From contig OZ220718.1 of the NCBI GenBank assembly GCA_965116765.1, positions 1,612,001 to 1,676,000 of the forward strand: a DNA stretch of 64,000 bases. The letters are read 5' to 3'. The notes beneath the pieces were generated by a model. The model saw only the letters and a list, made by a program, of their open reading frames with translations. It was not told the DNA's origin and made no database searches. This stretch comes from JAJEEA01 sp965116765. GTDB lineage: Bacteria; Acidobacteriota; Vicinamibacteria; Vicinamibacterales; UBA8438. Shown in pieces: positions 29,751 to 37,802 of this stretch (its first letter is position 1; each line of letters opens with the position of its first letter). A program made the position numbers and the translations under genes.

Positions 29751-29964
29751 GCCGCCGGCGGCCTTCCCGGATCAACCGCCGCAGAACTTCACCGTCCACC
29801 GGTATTCCCTCCCTTGAACTGGTCCGCCGCGGCGTTCAGTCTCGTCCGCCCCCCCCGCGGCAGCTCGACGTCGAGGGCGTAGAGGTCGAGATCGCAAACC
29901 CCGTCGAGCAGATCGGCCGTCCTCGAGCCGGCCAGGGGCCTCGGGGAGGTTCCTGGTACTCGGC

Positions 29965-30021
29965 CTGCAGCGCGGCGACCGCCTGGTCGTCAGCGAGCTC
30001 TCGCGGCTCGGCCGGGCGTTG
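29965..30021 (+). pseudogene. Serine recombinase N-terminal relic
   Basis: Nineteen codons read LQRGDRLVVSELSRLGRAL, matching the conserved G-D-x-L-V-V-x-x-L-D/S-R-L-G-R stretch of the serine recombinase catalytic domain (the R-L-G-R arginine included). Sequence on both sides does not continue the domain. It is a second scrap of this class, distinct from 19248-19352. Confidence 0.5.
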
Positions 30022-30136
30022 CCGCCGCGAGATCCCTGCTCAGGGTCTCCAGGTCGAGTCCGCGCGTTGCCGCCGCGAGCTCCGCCTGCATGGCCTTCAG
30101 GTCAATGAGGCTGTGTAATTCAGAAGGTATTGTCAT
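29990..30136 (-). CDS. Small ORF downstream of the integrase relic
   Basis: This is a 48-residue frame from the ATG at 30134-30136: MTIPSELHSLIDLKAMQAEL, then AAATRGLDLETLSRDLAAAT and a short basic tail. A GGGAGG Shine-Dalgarno lies about eleven bases upstream and the integrase relic ends 20 bases before the start. The LAAAT element is repeated because the DNA carries a duplicated GCGTTGCCGCCGCGAG. It overlaps, antisense, the serine recombinase scrap. The function is unknown and it may not be expressed. Confidence 0.35.
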   Translation of the reverse strand: MTIPSELHSLIDLKAMQAELAAATRGLDLETLSRDLAAATPGRAARAR

Positions 30137-30156
30137 TTGCTGATTGTCCTCCCGTT

Positions 30157-30576
30157 TCAGATCAGGATGCGCTCGATCTCGTCGACGGTCACCGTGTCCG
30201 CCGTCCGGTCGTAGAGCTTCGTCGTCTTCGGCGATGCGTGCCCCGCGATCTGCTGCGCGCGCTCAAGCGTCCCCCCGTTCGACAGGTACGCCGTGATCCC
30301 CGTCGCCCGGAACGTGTGGCAGCACGTCGAGGGCGGCAGCCCCGCGGCCGCGGCCCGCCGCTTGATCATCGCCAGCACGAGCCGCCGCTCGAGCGCCCGA
30401 CCCGTCAGCCGCCGCCCCGCCGGGTCCATGCTCTGGAAGAGCGCCGCCTTCGGCTCCTCGAGCCCGCCCGCCTCGCCTGGAACCGCCCCAAGTCGTTCAG
30501 ACGACGCTCCTCGCGATGGCTCTGCGCCACCGCGATGAGGGTGCAGAAAGCACCGAACCGCAGACGACGGGCTCAC
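30157..30576 (-). pseudogene. Tyrosine recombinase (phage-type integrase) C-terminal remnant
   Basis: The frame of 139 residues carries the C-terminal catalytic part of a tyrosine recombinase. PPSTCCHTFRATGITAYLSN gives the H-x-x-R pair and QQIAGHASPKTTKLYDR gives the G-H and the tyrosine nucleophile. LTGRALERRLVLAMIKRRAA leads into it. The first catalytic arginine region and the N-terminal DNA-binding domain are absent or unrecognisable, so it is a truncated relic. No attachment site was recognised next to it. Confidence 0.75.
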
Positions 30577-31021
30577 GCCGGGCGCCGCGCCGGCGTGAAG
30601 CCGTGGGACATCGGGGGGCTGTACTTGATCCGGCGGACGCGAACCGGGACGTCTCAGACGAAGGGCCAGCCTTCAGGCTGGCCCGCAAGCGCGATCCCGC
30701 ACGGTCTGCCGCCGCTGTCACCCGGAGGGCCGAAGCGCAGCTCGCCGGCGCGGGGCTGGTCACCGGACTCACCAAGTACGCCGGGGGCGTCGGCCGTCGC
30801 CGGGCAAGCTGCAGGTCGGGATCCCGACCCCCTCATCCTCGAGCGCGGCCACCACGCCGCTTCCGGAACTCGCGAACAACCCGTTCGGCTCCTCGCGCCG
30901 CAAAGTTGACGGAAGGCCCCCTATCGGACCCAATGTGAGAACGAGAGCGGCTACGGCGCCGAACGGGTCAGATCCCGGACCGGTTCGTGTACCATGCGAG
31001 CTGTTCCCGGGAGTCCCGCTC
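30577..31021. other. Intergenic region with one strong palindrome
   Basis: No gene is recognised. The region holds a perfect hairpin at 30663-30684 and the promoter side of the AI-2E-family permease. Short frames on both strands lack starts and motifs. Confidence 0.4.
30663..30684. terminator. Perfect 9-bp stem, 4-base loop palindrome
   Basis: GGGCCAGCC, TTCA, GGCTGGCCC forms a perfect nine-pair GC-rich stem with a four-base loop. There is no T-tract on either side, so it is either a rho-independent-like terminator of weak type or a dispersed palindrome near the edge of the relic zone. Confidence 0.4.
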
Positions 31022-32146
31022 ATGGCGCTCCAGCTCACCCCCCGGCAAGCCGCCACCATCGCGGCCGCCGTCACCACCGTCTCCGCCCTGGTCATCCTGC
31101 TCGCCGTCGGCCTCCTGGGGTGGCTGGCCGCCGTCTTCCTCCGCACCTTCTCGGGGGTGTTCCTGCCGCTGGCGGTGGGCGGCGTGGCGGCCCTCGTGTT
31201 CCGCCCCTACTACGACTGGTTGCGCGGGCCGGGCCGGCTGCCCGTGCCGGCGGCGGTCGCCGCCGTCTTCCTCTCCGCGCTCGTGCCGCTGGGGGTCTTC
31301 GTGGCGTTCTTCGGGAACCTCGCCGTCGAACAGGTCGTCGGCCTCGTCGCGCAGGTGCCGGAGTGGTGGGCGAACGCCCGCGCGCGGCTAGGGGCCGAGC
31401 TGCCACAGGCCATCGATCTCCTCGAGTCGTCGGGCCTCGGCGAGCGGCTGCAGGAGATCGCGGTAGCGCAGCAGGCCGCGATCTTCGAGTGGCTGCAGAC
31501 GATGGGGGTCCAGGCGGTCACCGTGGGCTTCGGCGTCGCGCGCGGGCTCGCCGCCCTGCTGTCGTGGATCATCACCCCCGTCTACTTCGCGTACTTCCTC
31601 ACCGCCGGCTTCCGGCTCGACACCGACCGCGTGCTGCCGTTCCTGAAGCCCGAGACCCGTGCGGACGTGACCTACCTGATGCACGAGTTCGTGGACATCA
31701 CGGTGGGGTTCTTCCGGGGCCAGCTCGTCATCGCCCTGCTGCAGGGGCTGCTGTTCGCGGCCGGCTTCAGCCTCGTCGGCCTGCGCTACGGGTTCGTCAT
31801 CGGCCTCGCCCTCGGGCTCCTCAACGTGATTCCCTACCTGGGCAACATGATCGGCCTCGCCGTCGCCATCCCCATCGCGTTCTTCCAGGCCGACGGCGGC
31901 TGGGTGACCTGCCTGCTCGTGCTCGCGGTGGTGCTGGTGGTGCAGCAGATCGAGGGCTGGTTCCTGACCCCGAAGATCATGGGGCAGCGCACCGGGCTGC
32001 ACTTCATGGCCATCATCGTCGCCATCTTCTTCTGGGGGACGGCGCTGGGCGGCATCCTCGGGCTGATCGTGGCCATCCCCCTGACCGCCTTCCTCGCCTC
32101 GCTGTGGCATCTCGCGCGCGAGAAGTACATCCCGGAGATCGTATGA
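31022..32146 (+). CDS. AI-2E family (PerM-like) membrane protein
   Basis: This 374-residue inner-membrane protein has the AI-2E_transport/PerM topology of about eight helices. An N-terminal pair (VSALVILLAVGLLGWLAAVF, VFLPLAVGGVAALVF) is followed by an amphipathic coiled region around residues 110-170. The C-terminal bundle holds the conserved VIPYLGNMIG and VQQIEGWFLTPKIMG. The family includes putative autoinducer-2 exporters and sodium/proton antiporters; the substrate here is not determined. The ATG at 31022 gives the right N-terminus; upstream codons are not conserved-looking. It stands alone downstream of the relic zone. Confidence 0.85.
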   Translation: MALQLTPRQAATIAAAVTTVSALVILLAVGLLGWLAAVFLRTFSGVFLPLAVGGVAALVFRPYYDWLRGPGRLPVPAAVAAVFLSALVPLGVFVAFFGNLAVEQVVGLVAQVPEWWANARARLGAELPQAIDLLESSGLGERLQEIAVAQQAAIFEWLQTMGVQAVTVGFGVARGLAALLSWIITPVYFAYFLTAGFRLDTDRVLPFLKPETRADVTYLMHEFVDITVGFFRGQLVIALLQGLLFAAGFSLVGLRYGFVIGLALGLLNVIPYLGNMIGLAVAIPIAFFQADGGWVTCLLVLAVVLVVQQIEGWFLTPKIMGQRTGLHFMAIIVAIFFWGTALGGILGLIVAIPLTAFLASLWHLAREKYIPEIV

Positions 32147-32348
32147 GGCGTGGCGCGCGGGGGCGGCGGGACCATCCCGGATATCCCGGATCGGCCTGCG
32201 TCCGCGGGCAAGAGGGTTGCGACCGGTCGCGGCTGACGCAGCCGCTTCGGGCGCAGGCCCGGCACCGGCCCCCGGCGCCCGCGTCGTGATCAGACCGCGG
32301 CCGTACATCGAGGTCGTCTGCGTGTTGTCGGCGCACTGGCGGGCTCAT

Positions 32349-32371
32349 GATATATTTCACGGAGATATATC
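32349..32371. promoter_or_regulatory. Inverted repeat, probable VapB operator
   Basis: GATATAT (32349-32355) and ATATATC (32365-32371) form a 7-bp dyad with a nine-base spacer, about 40-60 bases upstream of the antitoxin start. The AT-rich dyad stands out in very GC-rich DNA. VapB antitoxins of the AbrB type bind such repeats to autoregulate their operon, so this is a likely operator/promoter. Confidence 0.55.
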
Positions 32372-32410
32372 GATGCCGGCACCAGCGGCGGACATCCCGA
32401 GGAAAGGGCC

Positions 32411-32848
32411 GTGCGCATGAGGAGAAGCACCGGAGAGACGGATGCCGACGGCGGCGACGCTGCGAAGATCCGCGCGAGAGCGGCCGATGCCGCCCCCGCA
32501 GGCCCCGCGCAGCGGAGCACGGCGTCGGCCGCGAATCGCGGAGCCGCCGCGAAGACGGGAGCCCCAACCGCGAAGACGGAGGCTCCCGGACCGCGCGATG
32601 GCCGCAAGTTCGCCCGCGTGTTCATGTCCGGGCGCTCGCAGGCGGTGCGGCTGCCCAAGGAGTTCCGCTTCGATGTCGACCGGGTGATCATTCGCCGTGA
32701 GGGCCGCCACGTCGTTCTGAGCCCCCCGTTCAAGGACTGGGACGACTACTGGAAGCACGGCACGCGCTTCCCGGATGACTTCTACGAAGCGATGAAGGAA
32801 CTGGACGAGGAAGAGCTGCCGCTCGAGGAGAGGGAGCCGTTCGATTGA
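32411..32848 (+). CDS. vapB: VapB-type antitoxin (AbrB/SpoVT fold) with long N-terminal extension
   Basis: The last 80 residues match VapB antitoxins: ARVFMSGRSQAVRLPKEFRF is the swapped-hairpin DNA-binding domain, and DWDDYWKHGTRFPDDFYEAM is the toxin-binding tail. They are preceded by about 65 Ala-rich, low-complexity residues, unusual for this family. Starts considered are GTG 32411, ATG 32417 (after GGAAAGGG) and an internal ATG before SGRSQAVRLP. If translation begins internally, the extension is not made. The stop overlaps the toxin start by four bases (TTGA), the standard TA arrangement. Confidence 0.85.
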   Translation: MRMRRSTGETDADGGDAAKIRARAADAAPAGPAQRSTASAANRGAAAKTGAPTAKTEAPGPRDGRKFARVFMSGRSQAVRLPKEFRFDVDRVIIRREGRHVVLSPPFKDWDDYWKHGTRFPDDFYEAMKELDEEELPLEEREPFD

Positions 32849-33237
32849 AGGTCATGCTCGACACGGACACCTGCATCTACATCACGAAGCGGGCGGCCGG
32901 CTTCGAGCCGAGACTGCCGCTCGGCGACTGCGGGATCTCCGTCGTCGTGCTCGGCGAGCTGGAGTGGGGCGTTGCGTGGTCGCGTCGCACCGAAGAGAAC
33001 CGGAAGGCCCTCGACGACTTCCTCGCCACGGTCCGGGTGGTCCACCTGGACGCAGGAGTCGCGCGGCAGTACGGCCGGCTCCGCGCTCACCTGCGTTCCG
33101 TCGGCCAGCCGATCGGCCCCAACGACCTGTGGATCGCCGCCCACGCCCTGGCGCGGGACGTCCCGTTGATCACGCACAATCTGTCCGAGTTCCGGCGCGT
33201 GCCGGACCTGGCGGTCGACACCTGGATGACCGCGTAG
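32845..33237 (+). CDS. vapC: VapC-type PIN-domain ribonuclease toxin
   Basis: This 130-residue PIN-domain toxin cleaves RNA (usually initiator tRNA or rRNA) unless bound by VapB. Metal-binding acidic residues are visible: MLDTDTCIYI (first Asp), VVVLGELEWGV (Glu), and GPNDLWIAAHALARD (third and fourth acidic positions). PLITHNLSEFRRV is the C-terminal strand motif. The likely start is TTG at 32845 (MKVMLDTDTC), which gives the family's usual N-terminus and overlaps vapB. An ATG at 32854 is possible. It appears intact. Confidence 0.9.
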   Translation: MKVMLDTDTCIYITKRAAGFEPRLPLGDCGISVVVLGELEWGVAWSRRTEENRKALDDFLATVRVVHLDAGVARQYGRLRAHLRSVGQPIGPNDLWIAAHALARDVPLITHNLSEFRRVPDLAVDTWMTA

Positions 33238-33476
33238 ACGGATGTTCGTCGATGTACCGGATCGCGCCCTTGAGCTCGTCGCATGTCATCCGGTCACGGG
33301 CCGGAGCACGTCCGGCGACCGCGGGCGCGCGCCACCGGGCCGCGGGGGGGCGACGGCGCGGTTGACGGTCTTCACGCGCTGTCCGCCTGTAGCGACCCCG
33401 CCCCGGCGCATCGGGGTCGTTCCGGGGCTCGACCGTGATACGGTTACGCGGACGCGATCAACAGAGGAGGAACGAC

Positions 33477-33905
33477 ATGGCGGGACGGACTCGGTTCGGT
33501 CTGATGCTGGCCCTGGTGCTCGTGGCGGCGGGGGCGTGGATGGTGGGCCAGGGCTCGACGATCACCGCGGCCCAGAGCAACTTCGTCGGCGGCGACCCGT
33601 CGCGGCCCGACGCCTCGGACATCCGCGCCCTGCGCCTGCGGTTCGAGGCGGGCGCGCGGTCGAACTGGCACAGCCACGGCGGGTTCCAGGTGATCATGGC
33701 CGAGGAGGGGCGCGGGCGCACGCAGGTGCAAGGCGAGCCGCTGCAGGAGATGGAGCCCGGCGTGCCCTACTACGCCGGTCCAGGGGTGGTGCACTGGCAC
33801 GGCGCCGCCCCCGACTCGTACATGGTGCAGCTCACCGTAGTCGGCGGCGAGGGCCCGACCGACTGGCTCGGGCCGGTGAGTGATGAGGACTATCTGGGCC
33901 AGTAG
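33477..33905 (+). CDS. Exported cupin-domain protein
   Basis: This 142-residue protein has a signal sequence (FGLMLALVLVAAGAWMVG) and a single small cupin barrel. Metal-ligand motifs are WHSHGGFQVIMAEEGRG in the first half and GVVHWHGAAPDSYM in the second. A strong GAGGAGG (33464-33470) precedes the ATG. The N-terminal segment may be cleaved or act as an anchor, placing the barrel in the periplasm. Such single-cupin proteins resemble small carboxymuconolactone- or quercetinase-type enzymes; the reaction is not determined. The gene stands alone. Confidence 0.8.
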   Translation: MAGRTRFGLMLALVLVAAGAWMVGQGSTITAAQSNFVGGDPSRPDASDIRALRLRFEAGARSNWHSHGGFQVIMAEEGRGRTQVQGEPLQEMEPGVPYYAGPGVVHWHGAAPDSYMVQLTVVGGEGPTDWLGPVSDEDYLGQ

Positions 33906-34352
33906 GCCTCTGTGCCGCAGGACGGCGCTGTCTTCGCGCGAGCCCTTGCGTTCGCAGGAGGAGCCGCGGCCTTCGCAGGAGGAGCCGCGGCCTCCGCACG
34001 AGCCGCTGCCTCCGCTGGGACTACCTCCGCTGGGGCCCCAGCCACCGCAGGCGCCGCTGCCTCCACTGGGGCCGCAGCCACCGCAGGCGCCGTTGCCTCC
34101 GCAGAAGCCGCTGCCTCTGCAGAAGCCGCTGCCTTCCCCGTGGGAGGCGCCGGCGCCGTGAGTTCGGTTGGGCCGGCAACGCCGCAAGGCGGCGATGGCC
34201 GCGCCAACCGGCGTGTCCGCTCATGCCGGGCCGCGGGGCATCCGCCGCGGCCCGAGCCCGCCGGAAGCCCCGCGGCAGGCGACACGCGTGTTCGACCGGC
34301 GGCCCGCCGTGCGGCTTCCCCGCGGGCGCCTTCACATGCAGGAGGCATCGTC
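33906..34352. repeat. Low-complexity tandem repeats upstream of PQQ propeller gene
   Basis: From about 33950 to 34150 the sequence is built of imperfect short repeats of the type GCCGCTGCCTCCGCAGAAGC, encoding Ala-rich (AAASAEAAASAEAA) or Pro-rich (PQPPQAPLPPLGPQPPQAP) strings in different frames. A plus-strand frame of about 93 codons (33880-34161) is open, but there is no convincing start. I read this as repeat DNA, though a small Pro-rich protein is not excluded. Confidence 0.5.
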
Positions 34353-35792
34353 ATGCAGCCATCCACGTTCCGCGGCGGTCCCCGGAGTCGCGCACATGCC
34401 CGCGCGTTCCCCGCTTCCCTCCTCGCCGGCCTGCTCGCCCTGACCGCGGCGGCGGGCCTGTCGGCCAAGGACTGGCCGCAGTGGCGCGGCGAGGAGCGGC
34501 GGGGCGTCTGGACCGAGACCGGGATTCTCGAGGCGTTCCCCGACACCGGGCTCACCGTGAAGTGGCGGGCCCCCGTCAACGGCGGCTACGCCGGTCCCGC
34601 CGTCGCCGACGGCCGCGTCTTCGTGCTCGACTACGTCGAGACCGAGCCGCGGACGATGGACGGCACCGAGCGACTGCTCGCGCTCGACGAGGAGACCGGC
34701 GAGGTGCTCTGGTCGCACGAGTGGACCACCACCTATCGGATGCTCATGTTCACCTACGCCATCGGCCCCCGCGCCACCCCCACCGTCGACGGCGACCGCG
34801 TCTACGTGACGGGGGCGACCGGGCGCATCCTGTGCCTGGAGGCCGCGACCGGCGACGTCGTCTGGGAGAAGGACACCGTCGCCGAGTACGACACCAGCAT
34901 CCCCATCTGGGGCACGTCCAGCGCGCCGCTGGTCGACGGCGACCGCGTGATCTTCCTGGTGGGCGGCGAGCCCGACGCTCTCGTGATGGCGTTCGACAAG
35001 CACACCGGCGACGAGGTGTGGCGGGCCCTCGAGACGCGGACGGAGATGGGCTACAACCAGCCCCTGATCATCGAGGCGGGCGGGGCGCGCCAGCTCATCG
35101 TGTGGCATCCGCGCGGCCTCTCCTCGCTCGACCCCGAGACCGGCGAGGTGTACTGGGACGAGCCGTTCGAGGGGCGGGCCAACATGACGGTGGCCGACGC
35201 CGTCCACGCCGGCGACCGCCTGTTCATCTCGGGCTTCTACAGCGGCTCGATGATGATGCGGCTCGCCCTCGACCGGCCCGACGCCACCGCCCTCTGGAAG
35301 GACGGCAGCAGCCGCGTGCTCGACAACGGCATCGAGGTGGCGGAAGAGACCGGCCTGCACTCGGTCATGACCACGCCGCTGGTGATCGGAGACTACATCT
35401 ACGGGATCGGCAGCCACGGGCAGGTGCGGGGCTTGCTCGCGGCCACCGGCGAGCGCGTGTGGGAGGCCGAAGGGTTGACCAACCGCAACCGCTGGGGCTC
35501 GGCCTACTTCGTGCGGCACGAGGACCGCTACTTCGTCTACAACGAGAACGGCGACCTCATCATCGCCACGTTCAGCCCCGAGGGCTACGTCGAGGTCGAC
35601 CGGACGCACCTGATCAATCCGACGTCGCGGTCGGGCTACGGCGGCAGCCGCGCGGGCAGCCGGTCGCGCTTCCGCCACGGCCAGAGCGACCGGCTCGTGG
35701 TGTGGGCGCACCCGGCGTTCGCCAACCGCCACGTGCTGGTGCGAAACGACGAGGAGATCATCCGGGTGTCGCTCGACGCGAGCGACTACTGA
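34353..35792 (+). CDS. Exported PQQ-type beta-propeller protein
   Basis: This 479-residue secreted protein has a signal peptide (FPASLLAGLLALTAAAGLSA) followed by KDWPQWRGEERRGVW and a seven- or eight-bladed propeller of PQQ-like repeats. Recurrent A-L-D-x-E-T-G-E-V-L-W blades are seen, for example LLALDEETGEVLWSHEW, CLEAATGDVVWEK and SLDPETGEVYWDE. P-Q-W-R-G openings are typical of outer-membrane-assembly or quinoprotein-like propellers with no proven activity. No Cys/Asp/Glu set for a quinoprotein dehydrogenase was recognised. GGAGG (34341-34345) lies seven bases before the ATG. The amidohydrolase gene follows after about 20 bases. Confidence 0.85.
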   Translation: MQPSTFRGGPRSRAHARAFPASLLAGLLALTAAAGLSAKDWPQWRGEERRGVWTETGILEAFPDTGLTVKWRAPVNGGYAGPAVADGRVFVLDYVETEPRTMDGTERLLALDEETGEVLWSHEWTTTYRMLMFTYAIGPRATPTVDGDRVYVTGATGRILCLEAATGDVVWEKDTVAEYDTSIPIWGTSSAPLVDGDRVIFLVGGEPDALVMAFDKHTGDEVWRALETRTEMGYNQPLIIEAGGARQLIVWHPRGLSSLDPETGEVYWDEPFEGRANMTVADAVHAGDRLFISGFYSGSMMMRLALDRPDATALWKDGSSRVLDNGIEVAEETGLHSVMTTPLVIGDYIYGIGSHGQVRGLLAATGERVWEAEGLTNRNRWGSAYFVRHEDRYFVYNENGDLIIATFSPEGYVEVDRTHLINPTSRSGYGGSRAGSRSRFRHGQSDRLVVWAHPAFANRHVLVRNDEEIIRVSLDASDY

Positions 35793-35814
35793 ACGGCCGC
35801 ACGGAGGAGTGACG

Positions 35815-37512
35815 ATGGCAACCTACACACGCAAGGAGTTTCTCGGCCTGAGCGCGGTGCTGGCCGGCGGGGCCGGCGTGGCGAAGCTGCCCGTGGCGGC
35901 GGCGCAGGAGCCCGGCGTCTCGGAAGGGCCGCCCGACCTCGCCGTCGTCAACGCCCGCGTCTACACCGTCGACGACGCGCTGCCCCGCGCCGAGGCGTTC
36001 GCGGTGCGCGGGGACCGGTTCGTCGCGGTCGGCAGCAGTGACGACGTGCGCAACCTCGTCGGTCCCGGCACCGAGGTGATCGACGCCGAGGGCATGACCG
36101 TCACCCCGGGGTTCATCGACACCCACTCGCACCCCAGCGGCGTGAACGAGCTGTACGGCGTCGACACCAACCTGCGCACGGTGGCCGAGATTCAGCGGGC
36201 CCTGCGGTCCAAGGCCCTCGACACCCCGCCCGGGCGGTGGGTGCGGGGCTTCATGTTCGACGACACCAAGGTCGTCGACGGCCCCCTCCACCGGACCCAC
36301 CTCGACGAGGCGGTGCCCGACCACCCGGTGAACGTGGCCCACCGCGGCGGGCACACCAACTGGTTCAACAGCCACGCGTTCGAGCTCGCCGGCATCACCC
36401 GCGACACCCCCGACCCCCCCGACGGCCGCTTCGCGCGCGGCCCCGACGGCGAGCTCTCGGGCATGGTGGCCGAGCACGCCCGCGACGTCTTCGCCACCGT
36501 CGGCGAGCGCGAGGACCTCACCGAGGAGGAGCAACGCGCGCGCGCCCGCGAGGGCATGGCCCACATCTCGCGGCTGATGACGGCGGCCGGGCTGACCACC
36601 GTGCACGACGCGGGGGCGGGCCGCGGGCGCCTCGTCGCCTACCAGGACGCCCGGGCGGCGGGCGAGCTGCGCCACCGCGTCTATGCCATGGTGCGCGGGC
36701 CGTACCGGGACCTCCGCAACGCCGGCGTCTACACCGGCCTCGGCGACGAGTGGGTGCGCATCGGCGGCGTGAAGTACAGCGCCGACGGCTCCGCCTCGGA
36801 GCGCACCATGCGGATGAGCACGCCGTTCGAGGGCCGGCCCGACGACTACGGCATCCTGACGATGTCGCAGGACGACATTCACGAGGCCGTCGAGGAGGCG
36901 CACCGCAGCAACTGGCAGGTCGGCATCCACGCCAACGGCGACGTCACCATCGACATGGTGCTGAACGCCTACGAGCGGGTCCTCGCCCGCTGGCCGCACC
37001 CCGACCGCCGCCACCGCATCGAGCACTGCTCGCTCGTCAACCCCGACCTGCTGCGGCGCATCCGCGACACCGGCTCGATCCCCACCCCGTTCTGGACCTA
37101 CGTCCACTTCCACGGCGAGAAGTGGCGCGAGTACGGCGCCGCGAAGATGGAGTGGATGTTCGCGCACCGCTCGTTCCTCGACTACGACATCCCCGTGGCG
37201 GGGGCGTCCGATTACACCCCGGGGCCGTTCTCGCCGCTCATGGCGATTCAGAGCATGGTGACCCGCCGCGACTTCGACGGCCGCGTGTGGGGCGCCAACC
37301 AGCGGGTGACGGTGGACGAGGCCCTGCGCATCGGCACCCTCAACGGGGCGCGGGCTTCGTACGAGGAAGCAGACAAGGGCTCGATCACCGCCGGCAAGCT
37401 CGCCGACTTCGTCATTCTCGAGCGCGACCCCCACGACGCGGACCCCGACGACATCAAGAACATCGGCGTCGTGCGCACGGTGGTCGGGGGACGGACGGTG
37501 CATTCGGCGTAG
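35815..37512 (+). CDS. YtcJ-like metal-dependent amidohydrolase, exported
   Basis: This 565-residue protein of the Amidohydro_3/YtcJ type has an N-terminal twin-arginine-like signal (TRKEFLGLSAVLAGGAG; the second Arg is Lys). It has a composite beta-sandwich and TIM barrel with metal motifs GFIDTHSHPSG, AHRGGHTNWFNSHAFEL, GIHANGD and RRHRIEHCS. GASDYTPGPFSPLMAIQS carries the final catalytic Asp. It would hydrolyse an amide or related bond of an unknown substrate. The ATG at 35815 follows GGAGGAG directly. It is co-directional with, and about 20 bases after, the PQQ propeller gene. Confidence 0.85.
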   Translation: MATYTRKEFLGLSAVLAGGAGVAKLPVAAAQEPGVSEGPPDLAVVNARVYTVDDALPRAEAFAVRGDRFVAVGSSDDVRNLVGPGTEVIDAEGMTVTPGFIDTHSHPSGVNELYGVDTNLRTVAEIQRALRSKALDTPPGRWVRGFMFDDTKVVDGPLHRTHLDEAVPDHPVNVAHRGGHTNWFNSHAFELAGITRDTPDPPDGRFARGPDGELSGMVAEHARDVFATVGEREDLTEEEQRARAREGMAHISRLMTAAGLTTVHDAGAGRGRLVAYQDARAAGELRHRVYAMVRGPYRDLRNAGVYTGLGDEWVRIGGVKYSADGSASERTMRMSTPFEGRPDDYGILTMSQDDIHEAVEEAHRSNWQVGIHANGDVTIDMVLNAYERVLARWPHPDRRHRIEHCSLVNPDLLRRIRDTGSIPTPFWTYVHFHGEKWREYGAAKMEWMFAHRSFLDYDIPVAGASDYTPGPFSPLMAIQSMVTRRDFDGRVWGANQRVTVDEALRIGTLNGARASYEEADKGSITAGKLADFVILERDPHDADPDDIKNIGVVRTVVGGRTVHSA

Positions 37513-37570
37513 GACCGGCGGGGCGCAGCGCGGCGCGGGATCAGACTGTCTCCGGCGTGTCCGGCGTGCG

Positions 37571-37686
37571 GCCCGCTTCGCGGCTCGTCCCGGCGAGCGG
37601 CGTCATCCCGTCCGTTCGTCGATCAGAACCAAGCAGCATGCGGCCAATCGCCCGGGCGGGCGCCCGCTTCGCGGCTCGTCCCGGCG
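37571..37686. repeat. Direct repeat of 25 bp (37571-37595 and 37662-37686)
   Basis: GCCCGCTTCGCGGCTCGTCC plus CGGCG occurs twice in the same orientation, 91 bases apart, in the intergenic region before the alpha/beta hydrolase. An AT-rich patch, GTATTGTATTATTG, follows at about 37690-37705 and could hold the hydrolase promoter -10. Confidence 0.6.
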
Positions 37687-37802
37687 GGGTGAAGCGTCGT
37701 ATTGTATTATTGGGGGATCGTGGTGGCCGTCTTCCGGGGACTTCCTTCCCCGCGCCCCCCGATGGCACATCGACCGACACCTCCAGACCAGGAGCAGGAC
37801 TC

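Noticed and set aside
30157..30576. Functional integrase with an integrative element
   Set aside because: The first catalytic arginine and N-terminal domain are missing and no attachment site or tRNA gene is adjacent.
33880..34161. Secreted Pro-rich small protein
   Set aside because: No ribosome binding site or signal peptide; other frames are equally repetitive, so the open frame follows from repeat DNA.
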